From NCBI GenBank assembly GCA_026709625.1, contig JAPOSR010000007.1:1-64000 (forward strand): a stretch of 64,000 bases of DNA, written 5' to 3'. Position 1 is the first letter of the stretch, and the number at the start of each line of letters is the position of its first letter. Source of the DNA: Chloroflexota bacterium (GTDB taxonomy: Bacteria > Chloroflexota > Anaerolineae > Aggregatilineales > Phototrophicaceae). Positions 51,073-59,216 of this stretch are shown here, piece by piece. The notes below the pieces were generated by a model. The model saw only the letters and a program-made list of their open reading frames with translations. It had not been told where the DNA came from and searched no databases. The translations under genes and the position numbers were made by a program.

Positions 51073-51184
51073 GGGCAAACGCTGGATCTTGACGAGCGCG
51101 ATATGAAGGCGCGCCATGCGAATATCGAGTAGCGGCTCTGGCGCGGCTTGATGCGCCTTGCCAGTTTGCCCGCGCGCTTTTAGA

Positions 51185-52669
51185 ATGCCGACGATGATTT
51201 CGCTGCTGACTTCGCTTTATGTGCTTTGCGCGTTGGCGCTGGGCTTGTATACAGCTGGGCAAGCGCTGCTCTTGTGGCGCTACTGGCGGACTCGCGCCGC
51301 GGCGCCCGCCGTTCCAGCTGCCCTGCCCGATGCCGCTCTGCCAGCTATCACCATTCAGCTGCCGCTGTATAACGAAGCCAATGTCGCCCTGCGCTTGCTT
51401 GACGCCATTGCCGCTCTTGACTACCCGCGTGACAAGCTGTTGATCCAGGCGCTGGATGACTCGACCGACCGGACTGTTCAACTGGTTGCGCAGAAGCTGG
51501 CCGCGCTGGAAGCAGCTGGTTTTCGCGTTCAGCACATCCAACGAGCCGCGCGCGCCGGCTTCAAAGCGGGCGCATTGGCGCATGGACTGGGGCACACGGC
51601 GGATAACTACATCGCCATTTTCGATGCCGACTTTATCCCGCCGCCCGACTTTTTGCGCCGCACCTTGCCGCACCTGGCGGCCGACCCCAGGCTGGGCATT
51701 GTGCAAAGCCGCTGGGGACATCTCAATGCCGAAGAAAACAGCCTGACGCGCGCGCAGAAGCTGAGCATCGACACGCACTTTGTGGTGGAACAGGCGGCGC
51801 GCAACCGCAGCGGCTGGCTGGTGCCGTTTAATGGCACGGGCGGCATCTGGCGGCGGCGCTGCATCGAAGCAGCTGGCGGCTGGTCGGCCGATACGCTCAC
51901 CGAAGACCTCGACCTGAGCTATCGCGCCCAGATAGCCGGCTGGACTTCGCTCTTCTTGCCAGATGTCGAAGTGCCGGGCGAGATCCCGCCGCAGCTGGCC
52001 GCCTACAAACAGCAGCAGGCGCGCTGGGCAAGTGGCAATACGCAATGCCTGCTCAAGCTGGCGCGGCCGCTGCTGGCCGCCGACTTGAGCGTCACGCAGA
52101 AGGTCATGGCAGTGCAGCATTTATGCCAATACCTGCCGCCGCTGTGGATGCTGCTGCTGTTGCTGCTGACGCCGCCCTTGCTGCTGGCGGATGCGCTGGG
52201 CGGGTTGCCGCTGGCACCGCTGGGACTGCTGGCGCTGGCGCCGCCGTTGATGTATGCCGTCGGGCAAATGCGCCTGTATGAGGACTGGCTGCGTGGTTTG
52301 AGCGCCTTTCCAGCGCTGCTGCTGCTGGGCAGCGGCATGTCGCTTTGCAGCAGCCTGGCTGTGCTGGGCGCGTTGTTGGGCCGGCGCGGCGACTTCCAGC
52401 GCACGCCCAAATTCGCGCGAGATTGGGCGCAAAATGCCTATGCGCTTGCGCTCTCGCCCATGCTGTGGCTGGAACTGGCGCTGATGCTCTATGCGCTGTG
52501 GGCGGCGGCGCTGGCTTGGGAATTGCAGCCACAGCTGATGCCCTACCTGCTGGTCTATGCGCTGTCCTTTGCGGCGGTCGCCGGCTGGAGCCTGCGCGAG
52601 GCGGCTGTGCGCCTGCTGTCAAGCTCCCGCCCTCCACGTCCCTCAGCTCCCGCCAAAAGCCGCCCCTAG
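51185..52669 (+). CDS. Family 2 processive-type glycosyltransferase, membrane-bound
   Basis: The 494-residue protein has an N-terminal membrane helix, a GT-A domain and about five C-terminal helices. Motifs are the substrate Asp pair D91-D92 (QALDDSTDR), FDADF (D147/D149), TED at 239-241 and QQQARW at 276-281. This is the D, DxD, (T)ED, Q(Q/R)xxRW set of cellulose-synthase-like and glucosyltransferase family members. It likely transfers a sugar from a nucleotide donor to a lipid or growing polysaccharide at the cytoplasmic membrane. No PilZ or BcsB-like partner is next to it. The start was set at the ATG nearest the first helix. Confidence 0.9.
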   Translation: MPTMISLLTSLYVLCALALGLYTAGQALLLWRYWRTRAAAPAVPAALPDAALPAITIQLPLYNEANVALRLLDAIAALDYPRDKLLIQALDDSTDRTVQLVAQKLAALEAAGFRVQHIQRAARAGFKAGALAHGLGHTADNYIAIFDADFIPPPDFLRRTLPHLAADPRLGIVQSRWGHLNAEENSLTRAQKLSIDTHFVVEQAARNRSGWLVPFNGTGGIWRRRCIEAAGGWSADTLTEDLDLSYRAQIAGWTSLFLPDVEVPGEIPPQLAAYKQQQARWASGNTQCLLKLARPLLAADLSVTQKVMAVQHLCQYLPPLWMLLLLLLTPPLLLADALGGLPLAPLGLLALAPPLMYAVGQMRLYEDWLRGLSAFPALLLLGSGMSLCSSLAVLGALLGRRGDFQRTPKFARDWAQNAYALALSPMLWLELALMLYALWAAALAWELQPQLMPYLLVYALSFAAVAGWSLREAAVRLLSSSRPPRPSAPAKSRP

Positions 52670-52772
52670 GCGCGCCCGCGAACCCATCGGCAAATCAGCG
52701 GGAAGCGCAATCTGCTGAGTTGCGATTTGACGGGCATCACGAGATGTCATCCCGGCGCTTGGCTTGTCGGCA

Positions 52773-53309
52773 TCACGGAGCGGCAAAGCGCTCCCAGCGC
52801 GTGAGGTCGCGCCAGGTAATGGGCTGCCAGGCGCGCATGCCAGGACGCGCATTTTCGGCTTTATGGCCGATGCAGATAAACATCTCCGGCGAATAATGCG
52901 CGGGCAGATTGAGAATGACGCGCACAGCCTCTTTGCTGTAAGAAGTCACCGGCCCCGACGCCAAGCCCAGCGCATGCGCCGCCAGCATCATGGTTTGCGC
53001 CGCTGTGCCGATATCAATCAGCAGGGCGCGGTCCTGCGCGGGCAAGCGATGCTGCGCCACCACCTGCCAGTTCGTGCAGATCAAAATCAAAACTGGCGCG
53101 CGCTGAAACATGCCAGGCGCGACCAGCCGCAGTAGACGCCGCGTTTCGGCATCTTCGATGACGATATAGCGGTTGGGACGCAGATTGCCGCCGCTGGGCG
53201 CCCAGCGAGCCGCCTCCAGAATGGCTTCGATCTGCCGGCGTTCGACTGCTTCGCCGCTCATTTCGCGCACGACTCGGCGAGTTTTAATGTTGCGCAGCGC
53301 CTCGTTCAT
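52773..53309 (-). CDS. Nitroreductase family protein
   Basis: The 178-residue FMN enzyme has the family start IKTRRVVREMSGEAVE, with the FMN-phosphate Arg pair, APSGGNLRPNRYIVI near residue 42, and DIGTAAQTMMLAAHALGLASGPVTSY near 110. The end ICIGHKAE replaces the typical IGYP. Such enzymes reduce nitro groups, quinones or enoates with NAD(P)H. Its ATG overlaps the stop of the gene upstream (ATGA), so the two are coupled. Confidence 0.88.
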   Translation of the reverse strand: MNEALRNIKTRRVVREMSGEAVERRQIEAILEAARWAPSGGNLRPNRYIVIEDAETRRLLRLVAPGMFQRAPVLILICTNWQVVAQHRLPAQDRALLIDIGTAAQTMMLAAHALGLASGPVTSYSKEAVRVILNLPAHYSPEMFICIGHKAENARPGMRAWQPITWRDLTRWERFAAP

Positions 53310-53659
53310 GCCTCGTCCCCCAGCGGGCTGTGCCGCAGCAAACATTCCGCCACCGCCCGACACAAGGCATCCAGTCCCTCGGTATAGGCTTCCACATCCG
53401 ACATCAGCATGTGCATGTCGGGGATGCGCTCGCTATTGCCTTGCAGAAAGCCGCGTGATTTCTGCGAGCTGCGCGCGGCGATTAGGCTGCTCAGACGCTC
53501 GGCCGCGGTCAACAGGCGCAGCGGACCATAATGCGCTGGCTCGTCCATTTGGATGCGCGCCGAGGTGATGAGCAGCGCCAGCAGTTCAATGGCTTCGTCT
53601 TCTTTCAGCACCCAGTTCGGCTGCACAGGCTGCTCCTCTCTTCGCGGCGAGTTTAACAT
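53306..53659 (-). CDS. Small helical protein, DUF6092-like
   Basis: The 117-residue protein is mainly helical: EAIELLALLITSARIQMDEPAHYGPLRLLTAAERLSSLI. This resembles the DUF6092 group (ELLA.L.TSAR...DEP..YGP.R..DA..RL). A second region, DVEAYTEGLDALCRAVAECL, follows. The assignment is from memory of the pattern and is tentative. The start at 53659 was chosen because the upstream extension of the frame runs into the repeat at 53733. The function is unknown, but ATGA coupling to a nitroreductase suggests a shared pathway. Confidence 0.6.
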   Translation of the reverse strand: MLNSPRREEQPVQPNWVLKEDEAIELLALLITSARIQMDEPAHYGPLRLLTAAERLSSLIAARSSQKSRGFLQGNSERIPDMHMLMSDVEAYTEGLDALCRAVAECLLRHSPLGDEA

Positions 53660-53732
53660 TGCGCGATTATGGCACAGCAATCGCCCGCTGGGCAACGCAT
53701 CATCTTTGACAGGAGCGCGTCCGCAAAACATT

Positions 53733-53880
53733 GAGAGTGCTAGTTGCGTGGACATAGCAACCAAGCCCCAGAACGAGGGGAGGGGAGTCTTTTCCTGCGC
53801 TTCCTCAGCATGGCAGCCCCTCCCTCACTTTGGGAGAGGGGTGGGGGCAAAGCAACGCCTACCCACAAAAATCACCCCTA
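53733..53880. mobile_element. MITE-like element, copy 2 (family R1)
   Basis: The left end (GAGTGCTAGTTGCGTGGACA, then AGCAACCAAGCCCC) and right end (GGGGGCAAAGCAACGCCTAC and AAAATCACC) match copy 1. The core R3 palindrome lies at 53764-53850. Together with the promoter below it accounts for most of the 366-base gap between the DUF6092-like and binding-protein genes. Confidence 0.72.
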
Positions 53881-53897
53881 CCAAAACATTTGATAAT

Positions 53898-53925
53898 TTG
53901 TAATTCAGCGAAGACACGATATAAT
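53898..53925 (+). promoter_or_regulatory. Promoter of the ribose-type binding-protein gene
   Basis: TTGTAA (53898-53903), a 16-base spacer and a perfect TATAAT (53920-53925) lie in an AT-rich stretch. This gives a leader of about 95 bases before the ATG at 54026. It is one of the two best promoters in the window. Confidence 0.65.
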
Positions 53926-54025
53926 TCGCATACTGTGTGGGACGCTCGCAGTTTATACTTGGTCTCTACAGGCATATTGCCTGGGGCATTTTGCACATTC
54001 GCTAAGTTTCAAGAGGAGAAACGCA

Positions 54026-55012
54026 ATGAAAAAGTTACTTCGTACAATTCCGGCGCTGCTTTTGGCGCTGGGCATCATGATCGCCGCGATTGGTGGCGTT
54101 GGCGCGCAAGACCAACTCACCTTCAGCATTGTGTCGCACGGTGGCGTCGGCAATCCGTTCTGGATCGTCGTCATCAAGGGCATGGAAGACGCCTGCGCCC
54201 TGCTGGACGCGGACTGCGCTTGGTTGTCCGACCCCGTTGACAACATCGACGACATGGCTGGCTATTGGGATGACGCCTTGGCCCGCAACAACGACGGCAT
54301 CGGCACGACTGTGCCAAATCCGGAAGTCATCCGCGATGGTGTGAACCGCGCCGCCGAAGAGGGCATCCCGGTCATCGTATTGAATACCGCCGACCCCAAT
54401 GCCGGCACCATGGACGCGCTGCCGACCCTGTTCTACATCGGCGCGAACGAATTCCTGGGCGGCCGTTCCAACGCCAATGCTGTCCTGGATGCCGCTGACG
54501 CTGCTGGCGTCGAGATCACCGGTGGCGTTTGCCCGATTCAAGAAGTTGGCCACAGTGGCTTGGAAGCCCGCTGCGCCGGCGTCCGTTCGGTCTTTGATGA
54601 AGCTGGCATCCCGCTGGATCAGCTGACCATCAACAACGATGTGACAGCCTCCGCCGGCATCCTGGCTGATTACTTCAGCGCCAACCCAGACGCCAACGCC
54701 GCCTTCATGCTGGGTCCGAATCCCTCAAGCTCGTTGAATCTCTATATCCAAGAAGCTGGCGTCATGGCGGGCGAGATGTTTGCGACCACTCACGATACCA
54801 GCGCCGAGATCTACGAGATGATTCAGAGCGGCTACCTGATCCAAGCTATCGACCAGCAGCCCTACCTGCAAGGTTTCGAGACCATCATGTGGCTCTACCT
54901 GAACAGCCAGTTTGCGCTCGCCCCAGGCGGCGACATTCTGACCGGCCCCGGCGTCATCGACAGCAGCAATGTTGATGCCATCATCGACCTGACGGCGCGC
55001 GGCTATCGCTAG
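54026..55012 (+). CDS. Ribose-type periplasmic sugar-binding protein
   Basis: The 328-residue protein has a signal peptide (basic start, then LLRTIPALLLALGIMIAAIG, cleavage near GVGAQ). The mature part is a Peripla_BP_4-type binding protein: FSIVSHGGVGNPFWIVVIKGMEDA, then NIDDMAGYWDDAL, VPNPEVIRDGVNRAAEEGIPVIVLNTADPN, and AIDQQPYLQGFETIMWLYL near the end, as in RbsB, FrcB and related proteins. GAGGAG lies before the ATG. A strong hairpin follows its stop, which would let this gene be expressed more than the downstream permease and ATPase, a common arrangement in such operons. Confidence 0.92.
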   Translation: MKKLLRTIPALLLALGIMIAAIGGVGAQDQLTFSIVSHGGVGNPFWIVVIKGMEDACALLDADCAWLSDPVDNIDDMAGYWDDALARNNDGIGTTVPNPEVIRDGVNRAAEEGIPVIVLNTADPNAGTMDALPTLFYIGANEFLGGRSNANAVLDAADAAGVEITGGVCPIQEVGHSGLEARCAGVRSVFDEAGIPLDQLTINNDVTASAGILADYFSANPDANAAFMLGPNPSSSLNLYIQEAGVMAGEMFATTHDTSAEIYEMIQSGYLIQAIDQQPYLQGFETIMWLYLNSQFALAPGGDILTGPGVIDSSNVDAIIDLTARGYR

Positions 55013-55030
55013 CCCGCAATCGGCAATCAC

Positions 55031-55070
55031 AATGGGTGGGGGGTTTGCGCTTCCCGCCCATTTTGTCTCT
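55031..55070 (+). terminator. Hairpin after the binding-protein gene (terminator or processing site)
   Basis: AATGGGTGGG (55031-55040) pairs with CCCGCCCATT (55053-55062) through a ten-base stem with one G-T pair, followed by TTTGTCTCT. It sits 18 bases after the stop codon and 97 bases before the permease start. Confidence 0.6.
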
Positions 55071-55167
55071 CCAGGGTCGCGCAGGTTGGATCCGTTTAAC
55101 AAATGAATGCGCCACGCTTGACGCATAGCGCCCTATAGAAATACAAGTTGCATTCGAGAAAAAGCCT

Positions 55168-57288
55168 ATGATGCAAGCATATCTGGAAAACAAGCGAGAA
55201 GCCGCCACCGTCGGTTTACTCGTTACTTTTCTGAATTTCGGCTTCGCTATATTGGGCGCTTTGGTCGCCTTTCTGGTCTTCTTTGGCTGGATGCCCTTTG
55301 GCGAACGGGCGAACATCTTGCGCAGCGACCTCAACAACATCGAAATAATTGTCACAATCGCCAGTTTGATTTATGCCGCGTGTTGCGCGCGCACGGGCTT
55401 TGGGCTGCTGCGGCGCGAAAAGTCTAGCCTGCGCTGGTCGCAATGGATGCTGTTTATCACCGTCATGATTGGCGGCGCTATTCTGCTCAGCGTCATTATT
55501 CCGGTTGGCTTGAAGTTTTCGCTCTTGCTGAGCCAAGATATCGACCTGCGCGCGGTCATCAACGATACCGCCGCGGTGAGCGAGCTGGCACCGATGGCTT
55601 TGATGGTTGGCGAAACGCTCATCGGCGTCAACCTGTTTCTCATCGCGCTTTTGGCGCTGCTGGCTTTGCTGGTCTTCATCATCCCCCCGCTGGATGCCCT
55701 GCGCCGCATCGATGGCATCCGTCTGATCGTGGCGCCGCCGCGCCGCTTAATCGTCGCGTTTATGGTCTTGTTGACGATTGGCGTGGCCTGCGTTTTGATC
55801 GCCGGCGCATTTACTGTGCCGCTTTATCCCGGCATGACCACCATCCGTGATGCCGAGAATCATCGACTGCTAGCGGGTTTGCTGTTCTTTTTGCCGGGCT
55901 TTGTTGGCTATCGGCTAGTGCGCCAGGTCGAAGAAGAATCGGATGAGCTGCGCCGCGCCATCGCCTTGACCCCCGGCAAGTTCATCCGCTCGGAATTGGC
56001 AAAGTCACCCAGCGCTGGCGCCATCATCGGTTTCATCGCCATTTTTATGGCCTTTACCATGGCCACCGATCTTTTCTTGGAACCGAGCTCGGTGGCGTCT
56101 TTTCTCAGCAATGTGGCGACCAAGGGCATCATCGCTATCGGCGTCACCTATTTGATGATCTCCGGCGAGTTTGATTTGTCGGTCGGCTCGATCTTGGGCG
56201 TCACGGCGCTTTCTTTTATGAATTTTATGACGAATGGCGCGCCGGTGTTTGGCGTGATGGAGCCGATCCCAGCGGCTATGCTGGCAATCTTTGTCGCTTT
56301 TGTGCTGGGATCGATCAATGGCGTGCTGTTGATCACCACGCGCATACCATCCTTCATTGTCACGCTGGGCACATTGCTAGCCTTCCGCGCCATCACCTTG
56401 GTGGCTATCGCGGGTGGGCGCATCTTGCGCTACAGCGATCATCATGATGCGCTGCCTGTCATCGCCATCAGCAATCTGGTATTCATGGCGCTGGTTGTGA
56501 TTGGCTTGCTGGTCGTTGCCTTCACCGCCTATCGGGTTCTGCCTGTTTGGTATCGCCAAGCGGCGCATGCTTGGTCGATCCGCGAAGCCAATGGCGACTT
56601 TGGGACGACGGGCGCGCTCATACGCACGGGCGTATTTTTGCTCGCGCTCTTTGTGATCGTCATCGCTGTCATTTGGCTGGTGGCGGTATTCAGCTATCAC
56701 AGCAGCGCGGGCGGCGGGCAGATGGTCGAGGTGGGTTACTTCGATCTGTTCAATGGCCGCGTACTCTCCATCGGCTCGGAAGGCGATTTCTTCCACATGC
56801 CGATACCGCGCAACGCCAATGTCCGCCTCGCCATCGTCTGGTGGTTCATATTCGTGGCCATCTTCCATGTCATCCTGACCAACACTTCCTTCGGAAACAG
56901 CATATTCGCCACGGGCGGCAATGAAGGCGCAGCACGTGCCCAAGGCGTCAATGTCGACCGCATCAAGCTACAGAATTTCGTGATTGTCGCTTTGCTCACC
57001 GGCATCGCAGCCATCTATGAGACGGCGCGAAACCCCGGCGTCGACCCCTTGAAAGGCACCGGCTGGGAGCTGGAAGTCATCGCCATGACGGTGATTGGCG
57101 GCGCGCTGCTGACTGGTGGCTATGGCAGCGTGGTCGGCTCGTTGCTGGGCGCGCTGATCTTTGGCATGCTGCAGACTGGTTTGGTGCTGGTTGGCATCGA
57201 ATCGCGCCTTTTTGCCGGCACAATCGGCGTGATCATCATCGCGGCGGTCGTTTTGAACACGCTTGTCCGCGGCGGGCAGCGAAATTAG
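55168..57288 (+). CDS. Ribose-type ABC permease with large N-terminal membrane extension and insert
   Basis: The 706-residue protein is about twice the length of RbsC-type permeases (about 330). Residues 1-275 hold five or six hydrophobic segments of no known family. The RbsC-like core begins at about 285 with FIAIFMAFTMATDLF, NVATKGIIAIGVTYLMISGEFDLSVGSILG, SFIVTLGTLLAFRAI. A second insert of about 120 residues (roughly 440-560) separates it from the rest of the core: NSIFATGGNEGAARAQGVNVDRIKLQNFVIVALLTGIAA and GTGWELEVIAMTVIGGALLTGGYGSVVGSLLGALIFGML. It forms the channel for sugar uptake. It is 12 bases upstream of the ATPase gene. The composition matches the neighbours, so this is not an assembly of foreign pieces. 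Confidence 0.88.
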   Translation: MMQAYLENKREAATVGLLVTFLNFGFAILGALVAFLVFFGWMPFGERANILRSDLNNIEIIVTIASLIYAACCARTGFGLLRREKSSLRWSQWMLFITVMIGGAILLSVIIPVGLKFSLLLSQDIDLRAVINDTAAVSELAPMALMVGETLIGVNLFLIALLALLALLVFIIPPLDALRRIDGIRLIVAPPRRLIVAFMVLLTIGVACVLIAGAFTVPLYPGMTTIRDAENHRLLAGLLFFLPGFVGYRLVRQVEEESDELRRAIALTPGKFIRSELAKSPSAGAIIGFIAIFMAFTMATDLFLEPSSVASFLSNVATKGIIAIGVTYLMISGEFDLSVGSILGVTALSFMNFMTNGAPVFGVMEPIPAAMLAIFVAFVLGSINGVLLITTRIPSFIVTLGTLLAFRAITLVAIAGGRILRYSDHHDALPVIAISNLVFMALVVIGLLVVAFTAYRVLPVWYRQAAHAWSIREANGDFGTTGALIRTGVFLLALFVIVIAVIWLVAVFSYHSSAGGGQMVEVGYFDLFNGRVLSIGSEGDFFHMPIPRNANVRLAIVWWFIFVAIFHVILTNTSFGNSIFATGGNEGAARAQGVNVDRIKLQNFVIVALLTGIAAIYETARNPGVDPLKGTGWELEVIAMTVIGGALLTGGYGSVVGSLLGALIFGMLQTGLVLVGIESRLFAGTIGVIIIAAVVLNTLVRGGQRN

Positions 57289-57300
57289 GGAGCCAACCTG

Positions 57301-58101
57301 ATGCAATACAAGCAGCAAAATGCCGACGCCTTGGTGGACATGGTTGATATTCACAAGTATTTTGGCAGCGTACAGGTCTTGCGCGGCGTCGATTTTCATG
57401 TTGACCGGCAAGAGATTGTCGGCTTGCTCGGCGACAACGGCGCGGGCAAATCCACACTCATCAAAGTGCTCACTGGCTTTCATAGCTTGACGCGCGGACA
57501 GATCTACTTCGATGGCGATGCCGTTGCTATCGAATCGCCGCATGACGCGCGTGAACTGGGCATCGAGACCGTGCATCAAGATTTGGCGCTCGTCCCGCTG
57601 ATGAGCATCGCCCGCAATTTTTGGCTCGGGCAAGAACCGACCTATTCAATCGGACCGTTCAGGCTGCTCGACAAGAAAAAAATGGCGAGCGAGTCGGTTG
57701 GCGCTTTGGCAGATGTCGGCATCCACATCCGCGACTCAGAAGAAACTGTTGGCACGATGTCGGGTGGCGAGCGGCAATCTATCGCCATCGGCCGCGCCGT
57801 GTATTTCGGCAAGAAGCTGCTGATCCTCGACGAGCCTACATCGGCGCTTTCGGTCGGCGAAACGCAGAAGGTCCTCGACTATACAATCGCGGCAAAAGAA
57901 AAAGGCATGGGCGTCATCTTCATCACGCACAATATCCGCCATGTGTATGAAGTGGCAGACCGCTTCACCATCATTGAGCGCGGGCACAAGCTAGGCGACT
58001 TTTACAAGAGCGAAGTGACTGAAAACGAAGTCGCCGATATGATCGTCACCGGGCAGATACCCGAGCGTCTGCGCCTGTACGGTGAAGGGGCTGGAGAATA
58101 G
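57301..58101 (+). CDS. Sugar ABC transporter ATP-binding protein (single-domain, RbsA/FrcA-like)
   Basis: The 266-residue protein has one ATPase domain rather than the two of RbsA. It has Walker A GDNGAGKS at 44-51, Q-loop TVHQDLALVPLMSIARNFWLG, signature MSGGERQSIAIGRA near 158, Walker [12 protein letters not shown] near 178 and the switch ITHNIRHVYEVADRF. It powers the permease upstream. Single-domain forms such as FrcA act as homodimers. The stop is two bases before the lipoprotein start, so all four genes are one operon. Confidence 0.92.
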   Translation: MQYKQQNADALVDMVDIHKYFGSVQVLRGVDFHVDRQEIVGLLGDNGAGKSTLIKVLTGFHSLTRGQIYFDGDAVAIESPHDARELGIETVHQDLALVPLMSIARNFWLGQEPTYSIGPFRLLDKKKMASESVGALADVGIHIRDSEETVGTMSGGERQSIAIGRAVYFGKKLLILDEPTSALSVGETQKVLDYTIAAKEKGMGVIFITHNIRHVYEVADRFTIIERGHKLGDFYKSEVTENEVADMIVTGQIPERLRLYGEGAGE

Positions 58102-58103
58102 CC

Positions 58104-58772
58104 ATGAGAGCAACCCCGCGCAGCCACCGCTTTCTGCTGGCATTGGTCGCCATGCTGATTTTGGCTGCCTGCCGCCCTGATAACACCTTGGATATCACGC
58201 CATCGCCCACGCCCACAGCCGAACCCACAGCCACGCCGACGCCGACCCCCACGCCAGCTGACTTTGTCGATCCCTACGAGGTCAATCTCGATATCATGGA
58301 GCGGCTGATCGCGCTATTGCCCGATCCACTGCCGGCCGTTGAAGAATGGAAACGTCCATACGAAGGCGGCGAAGCGGAAGTGCGCAACATTCGTGGCATC
58401 CGCCGTCCCGCTGTCGGGCGCGCGATCCCGTATAGCACGCAGCAAGGCAGCAAGATGCTGCTCAACTTCGTTATCTTTCCAGACGAAGCGGGCGCAGCTG
58501 CCGAGTTCGAGCGAAAGCAGGGGCTGCGCTCCGCTGATGTCAACCTGGTACAGGAAGATGCCTTCCCCAGTCCAAACGCCTTTGGCTCGGGTTTGTATGG
58601 CTCTTTTGCGCTCTTCCAGGTCGACAATTATTTCTTCGAAGTCTATGTCGAGATCTTCACGACCTCCACCAGCCCGCTGCAGCCGCTAGCCAGCGAGGCG
58701 CTCAAATTCTTCGAGCGCAATCGCAGCGCCTTTGAAGCGAATGTCGCGAGCGCAGAGGAAGAAGACGGCTGA
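58104..58772 (+). CDS. Lipoprotein, first domain of a tandem-domain protein
   Basis: The 222-residue secreted lipoprotein has a basic start, a hydrophobic stretch and lipobox LAAC with C23, followed by a Pro/Thr-rich linker (about residues 31-52). The folded part has a pattern VRNIRGIRRPAVGRAIPYST..FPDEAGAAAEFERKQGL..FGSGLYGSFALFQVDNYFFEVYVE. The same pattern recurs downstream of its stop. Function is unknown. As the last gene of the sugar importer it is probably a surface partner of the binding protein. The stop at 58770 is a TGA in frame with a second copy of the domain. Confidence 0.8.
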   Translation: MRATPRSHRFLLALVAMLILAACRPDNTLDITPSPTPTAEPTATPTPTPTPADFVDPYEVNLDIMERLIALLPDPLPAVEEWKRPYEGGEAEVRNIRGIRRPAVGRAIPYSTQQGSKMLLNFVIFPDEAGAAAEFERKQGLRSADVNLVQEDAFPSPNAFGSGLYGSFALFQVDNYFFEVYVEIFTTSTSPLQPLASEALKFFERNRSAFEANVASAEEEDG

Positions 58773-59216
58773 AGAGATGTTTTGCAGGGTCTGCGCGACA
58801 ACCTGCCCAGCGAGATCATCACCAATACGCAGTGGCGGCGCGACCTCGCGCGTTTTGACAATGGCGTGGGAACCCCGCGAAACATTCAGAATGGCCGCGG
58901 CTTCCGTGTCGCGTATATTGATCAGATGGCGAATAATTTCCAGATGACCTTCGCGCAATTTGCCTCGACAGAAGCGGCACTGGCGCATTATCTGCGCCTG
59001 AAAGATATACGCGAAGGCATCGAAGAAGAAAACAGCATTGAAGATTTCCCGCAGCCCCATGCGCTGGGTCGCGGTCTGTATGGTTCGGTCGCGCTCTTCG
59101 CTGTGGACGAATTCTTCCTCGAGGTTTTGGTCGAACGAGCGCCGGGCACCAGCGCTAACCCGACCGAAGCCATCGCTCGCAAGGCGCTGGCTCTGCTGAA
59201 AACCGCGAGAAGCTAG
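58773..59216 (+). pseudogene. Second domain of the lipoprotein, in frame after a TGA
   Basis: Directly after the TGA the same frame stays open for 147 codons (RDVLQGLRDNLPSEIITNTQ...). It repeats the first domain: RNIQNGRGFRVAYIDQ, TFAQFASTEAALAHYLRLKD, LGRGLYGSVALFAVDEFFLEVLVER, AIARKALALLKTARS. There is no ATG or ribosome site near its start. The only starts are weak, such as TTG at 58782. It is therefore probably the second half of one 370-residue protein, split by a CGA-to-TGA change, a sequencing error or programmed readthrough. Its stop overlaps the convergent hyuB gene by four bases. Confidence 0.65.

Noticed and set aside
50711..52120. Minus-strand frame of 469 codons
   Set aside because: It is antisense to the glycosyltransferase and spans a gap with a repeat. 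It has no recognisable domain.
58770..58772. TGA read as selenocysteine or as a recoded amino acid
   Set aside because: No selenoprotein family or downstream SECIS-like signal is evident, and many genes in the window end in TGA. Mutation, error or simple readthrough is more likely.
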